Origin: Streptomyces rapamycinicus NRRL 5491
GTDB lineage: Bacteria > Actinomycetota > Actinomycetes > Streptomycetales > Streptomycetaceae
Direction: 5' to 3'
Length of the DNA stretch: 64,000 bases
NCBI RefSeq assembly: GCF_024298965.1
Contig: NZ_CP085193.1
Location: 6,386,001 to 6,450,000, forward strand
This document shows positions 41,600 through 50,383 of the stretch, in pieces. Numbering within the stretch: the first letter of the stretch is position 1; every line of letters starts with the position of its first letter. The notes beneath the pieces are model-generated. The model was given only the letters and a program-made list of their open reading frames with translations. It did not search any database and was not told the DNA's origin. The position numbers and the translations under genes are program-made.

Positions 41600-42580
41600 G
41601 GTGCGCAGGTTGCGGTCGTTCCTCAACGCGCCCTCGCCCGACCAGGTGCGCAGAGAGAGCACGCCGGCCGTCGTCAGGCGCGCGGTGCCCTCGCCGAAAC
41701 CATCCGATACGGACAGTTCGCAGTCGGCTGGCGGGCGCCACCCGGCCGGGATGGTTCCGAGGGTCTCGTCGTTGATGTTGCCGGCGGCTCCGACGTCGAG
41801 CTGTGCACCCTTACGCACCACTTCGAGGGCGAACCATGCGACACCGCCCGTGCGGCGCGCGGTGTAGCCGTTGAGGGTGTAGCCGCTGGCCACGCTGAAA
41901 CCGGTTGTTGCGGTCTCGACATTGAGCGGTGGCCGGTAGGTCTCCCACTGAGCGGCGCTGGCGTTCCAGCGTTCGAGGACGCCGTCGACGTCGCGGTACT
42001 GGCCGTCGTAGGCGCCGGCGAAGTCAGTTCCCCACCCGCGCGGGATGATTCCGCCGTACGAGGAGGTGTACCGGCGGCGGTCGGCGAGGGCCGATGCCCA
42101 GTTGATCCCGCCAGTGCCGGCGGACGCACCGGCCGGGACGGTGATGGACCACAGCCGAAGCGACGACGCGGGCAGGGTGGGTTCGCTCGGGGACGGTTCC
42201 GGGGCGCCCTTGATCAGTTCAACAGCTACGGCGGTCTGCCCGGACGCGTCGAACAGGCCGTCGTACACCCGCAGCACGAGCGAGTCGACGCGCGGGTTTT
42301 GGGCATCTCCGTCGGCAACGGTGAGCGTCTCCGGGGCGGTCACGGCGACGGGGTACGCGCCCTGTGCGGTGGTGCCTTGCACCAGGGCGCGGCCGATGCC
42401 GAGCTGCACCTGCATGGGGCCGGCGCTGGTTGCCGTAAGCGGGGCGCCGCCGGCTATCACTCCGTCGCGGGTGGTCAGCTCGCCCTCGGGCGCGAATGTG
42501 CCGAGTGGGGCGAGTCGGGTGTCGGTGCGGGTCTGCCCGGCCGGCGGTCCGGTGAGCAGCCATGCGGCGCGCACGGTCAC
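41576..42580 (-). CDS. Tail protein (base-plate / fibre type)
   Basis: 334 residues. It begins MTVRAAWLLTGPPAGQTRTD and contains beta-rich blocks (VQLGIGRALVQGTTAQGAYP, SLVLRVYDGLFD, LWSITVPAGASAGT) and a C-terminal domain ending TSATYVLA. This type, with a pre-structured N-terminus and a Gly/Thr-rich body, is found just after Dit in Streptomyces siphophages. It probably builds the tail tip. The stop lies inside the end of the convergent small membrane-protein gene. Confidence 0.65.
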   Translation of the reverse strand: MTVRAAWLLTGPPAGQTRTDTRLAPLGTFAPEGELTTRDGVIAGGAPLTATSAGPMQVQLGIGRALVQGTTAQGAYPVAVTAPETLTVADGDAQNPRVDSLVLRVYDGLFDASGQTAVAVELIKGAPEPSPSEPTLPASSLRLWSITVPAGASAGTGGINWASALADRRRYTSSYGGIIPRGWGTDFAGAYDGQYRDVDGVLERWNASAAQWETYRPPLNVETATTGFSVASGYTLNGYTARRTGGVAWFALEVVRKGAQLDVGAAGNINDETLGTIPAGWRPPADCELSVSDGFGEGTARLTTAGVLSLRTWSGEGALRNDRNLRTSATYVLA

Positions 42581-42595
42581 GGTGGCGCCACCTCC

Positions 42596-43528
42596 TTACC
42601 AGTAGGCCGAGCGCCACCGGACGGCGACGGATGCGGCGGGGTCGGATGATCCCGGGGCGGCCCGGAATGCCATGTCGGCCGTGCCGGGGGCGAGAGTGAA
42701 CGTGGTCTCGGGCACGCTGCGGGCGCTCGCTGTGTAGAGCCGTGACGCGGTGCTGTTGAGCGTCGCGGTTCCCTCGCCGGTGTCGACGACAAGGACGTCG
42801 CCGACGGCGAGGTCGAGGTCGTATTCGAGGGCGTCGCCGGTCTCCAGGTTCGTGAGGCTCGGCATGGACACGGGGCCGCGGAACTCGATGATGGGATGCG
42901 CCGGCGCGTTGCCGACGTTGCGGGCGGTCAGGGTGCCCGTGCTGCCCGGCGTGCCGAATGCGAGGCCACCGTCGATGTTGGCGGCGGTGGCCCAGTCGAG
43001 GCCGGCGTCGAGCAGGTCCTCGCCGGTGTTCCAGTCGAGGCCGGGCTCGTCGGCCGGGAGGCCGGCCCGCGCGGTGTGTTCGAGCAGCTCGTATCGGCGC
43101 GGGTCGGATGCGGTGAGCTGCACTGCGGCGCCGGTGATGGTGCCCACCCGGTACCCGCGGCCGACGGGTACGGCCCTGGCCGTGACTCGGACCCATGCTA
43201 GAAGCGGGCCGCGGTCGTCGAGCTGCACCACGAGGGGGATCTCGTCGTCGGTGACGGCGGTTGCGTCGCCGAGCTGCTGCACGACGCCCCCGATTTCGCC
43301 GGGACGGGCGCGTATCACGATGTCGTCGACGGTGACGACGCGAGACTGTGCCAGCAGTCGGCCGAGGATGTCGCCGTGCGCGGCCGGTCGCGGGGTGCTG
43401 CCGGAGTCGAAGGCCGGGAGGTCTTCCCACCCGGTGAGGGAACGCCACCGGTAGGGGGTGCCGCGGCCGAGCAGCAGCTCGCCGAGCTGGACGTGCCCGG
43501 GCGTGGTGACCTTGTCGCCGATTGCCAC
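42596..43528 (-). CDS. Distal tail protein (Dit-like, phage tail family)
   Basis: 310 residues from ATG 43528. The start (KVTTPGHVQLGELLLGRGTP) and WEDLPAFDSGSTPRPAAHGD, followed by SRVVTVDDIVIRAR, fit the siphovirus Dit/tail-family fold that caps the tail tube after the tape measure gene. The C-terminal part has a galectin-like beta-rich composition (GPVSMPSLTNLETGDALEYD). It is 3 bases past the tape measure stop, so the genes are tightly linked. Confidence 0.75.
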   Translation of the reverse strand: MAIGDKVTTPGHVQLGELLLGRGTPYRWRSLTGWEDLPAFDSGSTPRPAAHGDILGRLLAQSRVVTVDDIVIRARPGEIGGVVQQLGDATAVTDDEIPLVVQLDDRGPLLAWVRVTARAVPVGRGYRVGTITGAAVQLTASDPRRYELLEHTARAGLPADEPGLDWNTGEDLLDAGLDWATAANIDGGLAFGTPGSTGTLTARNVGNAPAHPIIEFRGPVSMPSLTNLETGDALEYDLDLAVGDVLVVDTGEGTATLNSTASRLYTASARSVPETTFTLAPGTADMAFRAAPGSSDPAASVAVRWRSAYW

Positions 43529-43531
43529 GCG

Positions 43532-45949
43532 TCATCCCCTCGCCTTCATGCGCCATTCGAGGGCCGCCGCGTTCTCCTCCGGCGTCTGGTCGCCGCCGTA
43601 CCAATGCTCGATGTGCACGGACGCGCCCCCCGGGGCATAGCCGAAGGCGCCGGCCGGTGCGGTACCGGCGGCGGCGCCGGCGAAGGCGGGAACGGTCGGG
43701 GGCGTCACGAGCTGCGACATGGTCCGTGCGAGGGCGCCCTGCCCAGAGCGGATACCGGCGACGACGCCGGCGGGAATCCAGCGGCCGACCTCGCGCGCCA
43801 TGACCTTTGACGGTGAATGGATTCCGAGCGCCTTAGCGATCGGTCCCGGGATCATGTTCTTCGCGAAAGAGACGAGCTGAGATTTCAGCCAACCGCCCAT
43901 TGACCTAACGCCACGGAGCAGGCCCCGGACAAGGTCGGCCCCCTTGTCGTACAGCAGGCCGCCGAGACTCCCAAGAGCCGATGTGATCTTGTCGGGCAGG
44001 CCCCTTACCCAATTGACGAGATCGGTCGCCTTGCGTACTGATCCATCCTTGGCACTCTGCCAATGCCGGGTAATCACGCTCGACAGGGACCAGCCGGTAA
44101 AGAAGCTGATGAGCTTCTGTGGCAGCGCCCCGACGTAAGAAACGATGCCATTCCACACTCGCGAGGTACCCGACTTGATCGAGTTCCAATGAGCGATGAT
44201 GATCCCGACCAGCGTGAAGTTCAAGAACAGGTCGAGCAGTAACTGACCAACGCCCTTGATCTTGTTCCAGACCCATTCCCACGCGTGTTTCGTCGCGTTG
44301 ACGATGGTGTCCCAGTTGGCCACGATCAGCGCAACCAGACCGACAACAGCGGCAATGACGGCCGCAACGGGGCCCATGGCGATCACCCACGCTGTGGCCA
44401 TGCGCGCGGCCTGTATGAGGCTCTGTGCGCCCATCAGGACCCACGCGGCAACCACGCGTACCGCGGCGGCGGCTGCGCCGGCGCCTTGGGCTATCCAGCC
44501 GGCAAGAATCGTGGCATTGGTGGCTAGGAACGATGCCAGTGCGCCGGCCTGCGCCGTGCCCTGCGTGATCCAGCCGGTGACGACGGCGGTTGTGGTCGTC
44601 CACGCTTGGGCGGCGAGGGCAACCAGGGCGGGCAGGAAAAACGCCGTGATCAGTCCGGCAGCCACCGTAAAGGCGGTCGAGTGGTCGGAGACGAAACCGG
44701 CGGCGGTGGCGATGCCCTGCCCGAACTTCACCGCATAGTCGGCACCCTTGGTCAGAATGGGGATGACGTAGTCGTCAATGACACCGACGACTTTCTGCGT
44801 CAGTCCGCGTTTGAACTGCTCGAACTTGGTCGCCGCGTTGTCACGCATCGCGTCGCCGGCCTTGTCGGTGGCGCCCTTGACGTCGCCAAGTGCCTTTACG
44901 GCGGTCGACGGATTGAGTTTGAACAGCGCGCCCTGTAGATCCTCGGCCTTGGTGCCGAAAAGCGCGACGGCGGTTGCGTTCCGCTTTGCCGGGTCCTCAA
45001 TGGCCTTGATGCGTTGCAGGACGTCGCCGAGTGCCTTACTGGCTTCCGGGCCGCCCTTGGTGAACGTCGCCGCCATCGTGTCGGCATTAAGGCCAATGTC
45101 CTTGAACGCCTGCACGCTGGTCGTGGACATGTCCTTACTGTGGATCGCGAATTCCTTCAACGCGTCTGCAACTGTGTCCGCATCCCTCGCGCCACCCTGT
45201 AGACCCTGCTGTATCAGGCCCATTGCGGTCTGCGCGTCGAGGCCCAAGTCGCGGAACTGCGTTGGGTACTCTGTGAACGTGTCGAGCAGGTCCTCGGCGG
45301 AATTCGCGCCCTTCTGGGTTCCGCGTACGAGGACGTCCATAGCCTCATCCGCGGATTTGGCGACGCCCGTTTTCAGCATGACGCCAACGGCGCGGGTCAC
45401 GGCTCCGACGTCCTCGCCCATGACGGCCGCGGTGTCCGCGACGCGCTTACTCATGGTCTGGATCTGCGCTTGCGTTGCCTCGGGCGGCAGCAGGCCGTTT
45501 TGCGCAATGCCCTTGATGACTTCGGCGCCATCTTCGACCGAATCGACAATCGCGCCGGCGTACAGGTCGCCGGCGACCTTGCCGTACTTCGCCGCTACCG
45601 GGCCGGTGGTGCCGAGCTGGGCCTGCAACTGGCCGGGCACCTTGGCTTGTTCGAGGGCCTCGCCGACGCCGGTCATCATGGCGGCCCCGATGCCTGCGCC
45701 GAGGGCGGCCCATCCGAAAGCCTTCAGCCCGTCGGCGCCGGCGCGTGCCGCGTCGTCGCTCCCGTCGGCCATGCCGTCGCCGAGGGCGGCGCCGGCCTGC
45801 TGTCCGGCCCGGTCGGCGTCGGCGACCATGGTGTCGCCGGTGGCGCGCATGCGGGCCTCGGCGCGCTGCATGCCGCCCTCGGCCGGGGCGTCGTCAACGG
45901 TGATGGTGGCGAGCAGCTCGCCGACGGTGAGCGGCGTGGACACAGGCAC
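43532..45949 (-). CDS. Tape measure protein
   Basis: 805 residues from GTG 45949, after a run of eight G (minus strand). The N-terminus is helical (EGGMQRAEARMRATGDTMVA), then a region typical of tape measures (AKYGKVAGDLYAGAIVDSVE, GLIQQGLQGGARDADTVADA). Hydrophobic stretches occur around residues 430-560 (FTVAAGLITAFFLPALVAL, AVIAAVVGLVALIVANW), and the C-terminus has Gly-rich repeats. It sets tail length and enters the host membrane at DNA injection. Its length would predict a tail of roughly 120 nm by the usual 1.5 angstrom per residue rule; this is inference. Confidence 0.9.
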   Translation of the reverse strand: MPVSTPLTVGELLATITVDDAPAEGGMQRAEARMRATGDTMVADADRAGQQAGAALGDGMADGSDDAARAGADGLKAFGWAALGAGIGAAMMTGVGEALEQAKVPGQLQAQLGTTGPVAAKYGKVAGDLYAGAIVDSVEDGAEVIKGIAQNGLLPPEATQAQIQTMSKRVADTAAVMGEDVGAVTRAVGVMLKTGVAKSADEAMDVLVRGTQKGANSAEDLLDTFTEYPTQFRDLGLDAQTAMGLIQQGLQGGARDADTVADALKEFAIHSKDMSTTSVQAFKDIGLNADTMAATFTKGGPEASKALGDVLQRIKAIEDPAKRNATAVALFGTKAEDLQGALFKLNPSTAVKALGDVKGATDKAGDAMRDNAATKFEQFKRGLTQKVVGVIDDYVIPILTKGADYAVKFGQGIATAAGFVSDHSTAFTVAAGLITAFFLPALVALAAQAWTTTTAVVTGWITQGTAQAGALASFLATNATILAGWIAQGAGAAAAAVRVVAAWVLMGAQSLIQAARMATAWVIAMGPVAAVIAAVVGLVALIVANWDTIVNATKHAWEWVWNKIKGVGQLLLDLFLNFTLVGIIIAHWNSIKSGTSRVWNGIVSYVGALPQKLISFFTGWSLSSVITRHWQSAKDGSVRKATDLVNWVRGLPDKITSALGSLGGLLYDKGADLVRGLLRGVRSMGGWLKSQLVSFAKNMIPGPIAKALGIHSPSKVMAREVGRWIPAGVVAGIRSGQGALARTMSQLVTPPTVPAFAGAAAGTAPAGAFGYAPGGASVHIEHWYGGDQTPEENAAALEWRMKARG

Positions 45950-45970
45950 TCACCCCCCCCGGCGGTCGGG

Positions 45971-46656
45971 TCACGCGGCGGGTAGGCCGGTGATCGCTGC
46001 GATTTCTGCGGGATCGGTGACGGTCCGGGGCGTGCGTGCCCATGCGCGGGCGAACCGGGACTCGCCGGGGAGGCCGGAGACCAGGACCAGGAAGCGGCGC
46101 GTACTCATGCGCGCGAGGCCCGGCGCGGTGGTGCCGTACTCACGGGCGAGGTCGCCCTCGACGGCGGCCCAGTGCGTCAGGATCGCGCGCCAGAACTCGG
46201 CGCCTTCTTCCGCTTCTTCGTCGTCGCGCGCCGTGCCGCCCGGTTCGGCGCCGTGGCTTTTCCCGCTTCCTGCTCGGCGTACAGCTCGGCCGCGCGCTGC
46301 ATGGTGACGCTGCCCGGGCGGCGGATGTTGCCGGCGGAGTAGATCAGCACGACGCCGAGCTGCCGGTCGGTCATCCCGTGTTCGGCCCACGTGTCGAGGA
46401 CATCGGCCCCGTACAGGGTCGCAAGCATCTTGCGGACGTCGGCGGGGTCGCTGGAGTCCTGGACGCGTTCCATCTGCAACGTGAACATCAGCGGCAGGGA
46501 CTCGGGCAGGGTGTACGTGGTGCCGTAGAGCGTGAGCTGCTCGCGCGGCCGGGTGGCGGACTCCTCGGCGAAAAACGCGTCGAAGTCAGCAGGCCCGCCG
46601 GCGGCGAGCTGCCGCTCGTCGCCCTGGTCGACGTCGGCGAGGGCGAGGTCGGTCAC
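45971..46656 (-). CDS. Tail assembly chaperone GT fusion through probable -1 frameshift
   Basis: The shorter chaperone (46,177-46,656) overlaps a second frame that stays open to 45,971 and reads EFWRAILTHWAAVEGDLARE then YGTTAPGLARMSTRRFLVLV and ITGLPAA. This second part lacks a good start of its own. Moving one base back within the region AAGAAGCGGAAGAAG (plus 46,204-46,219) joins the two frames. Siphovirus tail chaperones are made in just this way, in the gap between the tail tube and tape measure genes. The exact slippery site is not fixed by sequence alone. Confidence 0.6.
46177..46656 (-). CDS. Tail assembly chaperone (G-type)
   Basis: 159 residues from GTG 46656, which overlaps the major tail gene stop as GTGA. 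Sequence includes FDAFFAEESATRPREQLTLY, PESLPLMFTLQMERVQDSSD and GMTDRQLGVVLIYSAGN, helical and acidic, ending in a basic stretch (RAARRATTKKRKKAPSS). It is the unshifted product of the chaperone pair that keeps the tape measure protein soluble during tail assembly. Confidence 0.75.
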   Translation of the reverse strand: MTDLALADVDQGDERQLAAGGPADFDAFFAEESATRPREQLTLYGTTYTLPESLPLMFTLQMERVQDSSDPADVRKMLATLYGADVLDTWAEHGMTDRQLGVVLIYSAGNIRRPGSVTMQRAAELYAEQEAGKATAPNRAARRATTKKRKKAPSSGARS

Positions 46657-47120
46657 GGGGCCACCGCCGCGGACGTCGGGGCGCCGCACCGGGTGATGGT
46701 GGCCGACCAACTCGTTTTGTCGTTGTTGCCCCCGCCCTGCTCACCAGGGGTCACGGTCGCATCCCAGATCACCCACTGCGTTTGCGTGTTGTGGCGCCAC
46801 CGCACGCGGTTCCGGGAGTCGATGCCGAGACGCTGCGCCCACTCGTGGTCGATGTACGCCTGCCCCGGGTCCTGCGCCTTGGTGGTCTTGTCGATGCGGT
46901 ACTGCCCCTCGACTTCCAGCGTCGCGCCCCGCTGCATCACGTCCTGCTCGTACAGACCCTCGGAGTCAAACGCCGTTGTGTCGACGGTTTCCTCGTTCTC
47001 TCCGGGGTTGTGCGTGAAGGTGGTGATACCGGAGATCGGCAGCCACGTCTCGGCGCCGGCGTCGGCGTCCTCCACTTCGAAAATCCACCCGCGGGCGTCA
47101 ATCGGCCTTCCGCCTGCCAT
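46653..47120 (-). CDS. Major tail (tube) protein
   Basis: 155 residues from ATG 47120, with AAGGAGGTACC upstream. The protein is beta-rich (GWIFEVEDADAGAETWLPIS, ITTFTHNPGENEETVDTTAF, ATLEVEGQYRID), like tube proteins of siphoviruses. Position between the tail terminator and the tail chaperones supports the call. A G-rich motif near the end (TPGEQGGGNNDKTSWSATI) is in the usual place for the last strands of the tube fold. It should form the stacked rings of the tail. Confidence 0.85.
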   Translation of the reverse strand: MAGGRPIDARGWIFEVEDADAGAETWLPISGITTFTHNPGENEETVDTTAFDSEGLYEQDVMQRGATLEVEGQYRIDKTTKAQDPGQAYIDHEWAQRLGIDSRNRVRWRHNTQTQWVIWDATVTPGEQGGGNNDKTSWSATITRCGAPTSAAVAP

Positions 47121-47132
47121 CGGGGTACCTCC

Positions 47133-47546
47133 TTACGGTTCGGTGGGGCCGGACACGTCAAGGTCGAAATTCACGACGTGCTCGTGCCGGCCGCTGCTGT
47201 CGGGCCCCAGAGGGGCGGGGGTGCCGCGGGCGGCGGCGAGGGTGAGCCACGTACCATCGGCCAGCTCGACGCCGGCGAGACCGTGCAGAGCGCGGTACAC
47301 GGCGGTACAGCGGCGACGGGACAGCCGCGGGTCGGGGCCGCCGCGCACGCGCACCTGTAGGCGCGGGGTGTCGGCGTCGTCCCGGGCGGCCGGGGCGGGC
47401 CCGTCGTACAGGGCCAGCGATACGGCGGCGTCCGGTGTGGCGGGCATGGCCTCGATGAAGCAGTCGCCCGTACGGCCGGTCGGGTCGTAGGTGAGCAGGC
47501 CGACGTCGTCGAGCCATCGGGCGATGCCGTCGAGCAGGTCAGCCAC
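47133..47546 (-). CDS. Tail terminator / minor capsid 3-like protein
   Basis: 137 residues from ATG 47546. It reads DLLDGIARWLDDVGLLTYDP, then FIEAMPATPDAAVSLALYDG and LQVRVRGGPDPRLSRRR, fitting Minor_capsid_3-type tail terminators. The start overlaps the upstream HK97 gp10-like gene by 8 bases. These proteins cap the tail tube and join it to the connector. Confidence 0.75.
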   Translation of the reverse strand: MADLLDGIARWLDDVGLLTYDPTGRTGDCFIEAMPATPDAAVSLALYDGPAPAARDDADTPRLQVRVRGGPDPRLSRRRCTAVYRALHGLAGVELADGTWLTLAAARGTPAPLGPDSSGRHEHVVNFDLDVSGPTEP

Positions 47547-47892
47547 GGAGCGACCGCCGGACCTGCGCGGCGATGATCTCGGCGACGGTGCCCTGCTCCT
47601 CCGTCAACGGACCTTCGAGGTACTTCGCGGTCCGGCCGGCGTCGTGGCGCGCGTTGAGGTCTTCGTGCACGCGGGCCGCGTACGGGGTGTCGTAGGACAC
47701 GCCGGCGGTCAGGGTGTCCTCGTCGACGGACGCGACGCCGGAGCGTTCGAGGGTGCCCTCTTCGATCGGGACGCGGGCGCGGGAGCGTTCGAGGACGTGC
47801 TCGGCGGCCAGGCGCAGGCCGCGGGCGGCGCCGGCGCGGGTGCCGCGTAGCGCGGCGGCCCCGTTCCATGTGAGGCGGGCACGCTGCGTCAT
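47539..47892 (-). CDS. HK97 gp10-like tail/neck protein
   Basis: 117 residues from ATG 47892, overlapping the upstream stop as ATGA; TTG 47898 would add two residues. The middle section (LAAEHVLERSRARVPIEEGT, LERSGVASVDEDTLTAGVSY and DTPYAARVHEDLNARH) matches the HK97 gp10 family (RxxVPxxTGxLxxS pattern, then Y(A)xxVHE). These proteins form the neck or tail completion ring. Confidence 0.8.
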   Translation of the reverse strand: MTQRARLTWNGAAALRGTRAGAARGLRLAAEHVLERSRARVPIEEGTLERSGVASVDEDTLTAGVSYDTPYAARVHEDLNARHDAGRTAKYLEGPLTEEQGTVAEIIAAQVRRSLRG

Positions 47893-48209
47893 TCGCAACT
47901 CACCTCCGTACAGGCCGGGACGGGCAGGCCGGGCGCGGTGTGCTCGGCGGTGGCAATGGCGGTGGTCATCCGTCCGTCGGGCAGGGTCACGCGACTGCCG
48001 GGCGGGCAGGTCAGGCCGGGCGCGGTGATCACCTGCGCGGTACTGACGACTTCGCGGCCGTCGCTCGCGCGCCGCACCTGCCGCACGGTGGCGGCGACCA
48101 GGGCGCGCACGTTCGGCACGGGCGGCCCGTAGGTCGGGCCGTACGCGGTGTCGCCGAGGTAGGGCTCGACGGTCACGCGGTGGCGCAGCAGGGCGTCGGG
48201 GACTCTCAC
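47889..48209 (-). CDS. Head-tail stopper/adaptor protein
   Basis: 106 residues from GTG 48209, which overlaps the previous stop as GTGA. It contains LLRHRVTVEPYLGDTAYGPT, NVRALVAATVRQVRR and TLPDGRMTTAIATAEHTAPG. Small beta-barrel adaptor proteins in this position close the capsid channel. It ends in PACTEVSCE. Assigned by order and size. Confidence 0.65.
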   Translation of the reverse strand: MRVPDALLRHRVTVEPYLGDTAYGPTYGPPVPNVRALVAATVRQVRRASDGREVVSTAQVITAPGLTCPPGSRVTLPDGRMTTAIATAEHTAPGLPVPACTEVSCE

Positions 48210-48595
48210 CAGATCACCCCCGGGAGCAGACCGGCCCGCAGTAGGGCCCGGTGAGCGCGGGGGGCGAGGTCGACGCCGGATGCCGCAGGCGGGCCTGCCC
48301 TGCGGCCGGACAGGGATACGGGGCCGATGCTGACGGCGTCCCAGACGCCGGCCGCTCCGGTGCCGTCGTCGCCCGTGGCGAGCTGGTACTCGACCTGTGC
48401 GCAGGTGGCATCCCGCAACGCGTCGACGACGTGCTGCTCGGTAGGGTCCCCATCCGGGTCGGTGGCGTAGTAGGCGGTGAGCAGGGCAGCGTCGATGTCC
48501 TCGGACGCGCGGGCGAGCAGCCGCTCGGCGCCCTCGGGGGCCGGGGCGCCGGTGTACGTGGCGAGCTGCTCGCGGGTGGCGTAGACGCTGCCCAC
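48206..48595 (-). CDS. Head-tail connector protein (gp6-like)
   Basis: 129 residues from ATG 48595. The sequence (YATREQLATYTGAPAPEGAE, RLLARASEDIDAALLTAYYA, LRDATCAQVEYQLATG) is helical, as in HK97 gp6 and SPP1 gp15 connectors, which bind below the portal. It follows the capsid genes and precedes the stopper in the same operon, with overlapping ends. Confidence 0.75.
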   Translation of the reverse strand: MGSVYATREQLATYTGAPAPEGAERLLARASEDIDAALLTAYYATDPDGDPTEQHVVDALRDATCAQVEYQLATGDDGTGAAGVWDAVSIGPVSLSGRRAGPPAASGVDLAPRAHRALLRAGLLPGVIW

Positions 48596-48598
48596 TGC

Positions 48599-48745
48599 TC
48601 ACCTCCCGTCGGTCTTGGCGGCCTTGTTGCGGGCAACAGAACGCCCCGCGGGCTGCTGTGCCTGCGGGGCGTTGGCGGGCTGCTCTGCGGCGGCCTGGTC
48701 GGACGGCTCGGCGTCCGGCGGCGGCCGGTGGTACCGGCGCAGCAT
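48599..48745 (-). CDS. Small basic/acidic protein after the major capsid gene
   Basis: 48 residues from ATG 48745, overlapping the capsid stop by one base (TGATG). The sequence is polar with a Gln/Ala/Pro-rich middle (EPSDQAAAEQPANAPQAQQP) and Lys/Arg ends. No family is known. Its tight coupling to the major capsid gene is the only evidence that it is real; it could be a head accessory protein. Confidence 0.5.
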   Translation of the reverse strand: MLRRYHRPPPDAEPSDQAAAEQPANAPQAQQPAGRSVARNKAAKTDGR

Positions 48746-49602
48746 CACGCGGCGGCCCCCTTGGTCTTCAGCACGACGACGCCCTCGTCGTCGAGTCGGT
48801 GCGTGGCGTAGTGCACGTTCGTGGTGACGACCGTGGTACGCGCGAGGATGTCGCGGTCGGTCTCGACGATGGGCCGGCGCTTGTAGAGCAGGCCGAGGGC
48901 GCCGCGCCGGAGCAGCAGCGCATTGTACGTGGTGTCGGCCCCGGTGCCGGTCTTGGTGACGCGGTCGGAAACGTAGATGTTCACGCCGCCCACCTGCCCG
49001 ATCACACCGCGCGGGATGACGGCGCCTGCTCCGAGCTTGTCGGCCGAGATGAAGTTCGGATCGCGCAGCAGGGCGGCGCGCTGCACGCTGTGGATGACCA
49101 GGCCGGCCATGTTGTCGGGGTCCCACTCGTCCCCGAACTTCTCGATGCCGGAGACCATGACGTTCCAGGACAGGGCGGCGGTCGAGGCGTCCACGGTGAT
49201 CACGCCGGGGGCCTCGGCAGCGGCGGTCAGGTCCTTGTCGATCTTCCGGGCGATCAGTACGCCGAGCTGCCGCTGCGTCTCCGCGTACGGGTCGCCGAAC
49301 GCCACAAGCCGGCTCTTGTCCGTCAGCTCGACGGCCTTACCGGCTTCCTTGATGGTGGCCGAGTTGCCCGGGTCGGTGCCGAGCTGCTCGGGGGTCATCG
49401 GCGTGCCCTCGGTGAGGTCCTCGGCCTCGCCCAGAGCGGTCCACTTGGGGAAGTTGACCGTATCGCCGGGCTTGCCTTCGAGGGTGTTGTCGTCGAGGGC
49501 GAGCGTGCCCAGGATCAACGCCCCCTTGAACTTCGCCTGCACCATGTCGGCCCAGACGTCGGGCACGATCATCTGTGCCGCGGTGGTCTTTCCTGCGGGC
49601 AT
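48745..49602 (-). CDS. Major capsid protein, HK97 fold
   Basis: 285 residues from ATG 49602. The sequence has the short N-arm variant (TAAQMIVPDVWADMVQAKFK), the beta-rich body (VNFPKWTALGEAEDLTEGTP), the spine helix region (DPYAETQRQLGVLIARKIDK and DLTAAAE) and the P-domain stretch (GVNIYVSDRVTKTGTG). These match P22 coat/HK97-like major capsid proteins of Streptomyces phages. No protease domain is present; scaffolding is provided by the next gene upstream. Confidence 0.85.
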   Translation of the reverse strand: MPAGKTTAAQMIVPDVWADMVQAKFKGALILGTLALDDNTLEGKPGDTVNFPKWTALGEAEDLTEGTPMTPEQLGTDPGNSATIKEAGKAVELTDKSRLVAFGDPYAETQRQLGVLIARKIDKDLTAAAEAPGVITVDASTAALSWNVMVSGIEKFGDEWDPDNMAGLVIHSVQRAALLRDPNFISADKLGAGAVIPRGVIGQVGGVNIYVSDRVTKTGTGADTTYNALLLRRGALGLLYKRRPIVETDRDILARTTVVTTNVHYATHRLDDEGVVVLKTKGAAA

Positions 49603-49617
49603 GGGGTGATGCCCTCC

Positions 49618-50295
49618 TTACTCGGATGCGGCGGACAGCCGCGCGTACAGGTCGGGGTCGGACTGGTGCAGCTCGACGCGCTCGCCGTAGCTCATGCGCG
49701 CGAACTGGTCGGCCGTCGGCGTCGGGGTGCTGCCGGGGGTGAAGTCGGCGCCGCCCTGGGGCGGCCCGGCCGGGGTGCCCTCGGCGCGCAGGTGGGGACT
49801 GGCTTCGACGGCGGCCGTGATGACGGCGGCGAGCTTGTCGCCGAACTTGGCGTCGTCCGGGTCGAGGTCGGAGAGCTGCCGCTCGACGGCGCGGGAGTCC
49901 AGCAGCCGGGCCGGGTCGGCGCCGGCGCCGTGCGCGGCCTGGTGCGCGGCCAGCTCCACGCGCAGTCGGCGTACCTCGGCCTGCGCCTGGTCGCGCTCGG
50001 TGGTGGCCTGCGCGGCGAGGGCGGCCGGGTCCTGCTCGGCCGCGGCGCCGTTCGGGTCGAGGACACGGCGCAGGCCGGCGAGCAGCTCGTCGCGCTCAGT
50101 CTTGGCTTGCTGCGCGGCCTGCTCCGCGGCGGTGGCGCGCTGCTCCGCGGCCGGGTCGACGGTCGGCGCCGCAGGGGTCGCGGGTGCGGCCGGCGGGGCG
50201 ACAGGCGGCGTCGGTGCGGCCGGTGGCGTACTCGGCGTCGCGGCGGGGTCGGCGGCCGGGGTGGACGGGGCGGCGGGGGTCTGGCTTTCGGGCAT
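49618..50295 (-). CDS. Capsid scaffolding protein
   Basis: 225 residues from ATG 50295. The first 45 residues are Pro/Ala/Thr-rich and disordered, the middle is a long coiled coil (ATAAEQAAQQAKTERDELLA; ATTERDQAQAEVRRLRVELA) and the C-terminus is short and polar (ADQFARMSYGERVELHQSDP). This is the usual composition of phage scaffolds, and it sits directly before the major capsid gene in transcription order. Confidence 0.8.
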   Translation of the reverse strand: MPESQTPAAPSTPAADPAATPSTPPAAPTPPVAPPAAPATPAAPTVDPAAEQRATAAEQAAQQAKTERDELLAGLRRVLDPNGAAAEQDPAALAAQATTERDQAQAEVRRLRVELAAHQAAHGAGADPARLLDSRAVERQLSDLDPDDAKFGDKLAAVITAAVEASPHLRAEGTPAGPPQGGADFTPGSTPTPTADQFARMSYGERVELHQSDPDLYARLSAASE

Positions 50296-50383
50296 GGCTG
50301 GTCGGCCCTCCGTGACGGTGTGGGGACATGCGGAAGGGGCCCGCCGACGGCGAGCCCCTTGGGGTGAGTGCGGGTGCTGAGCG

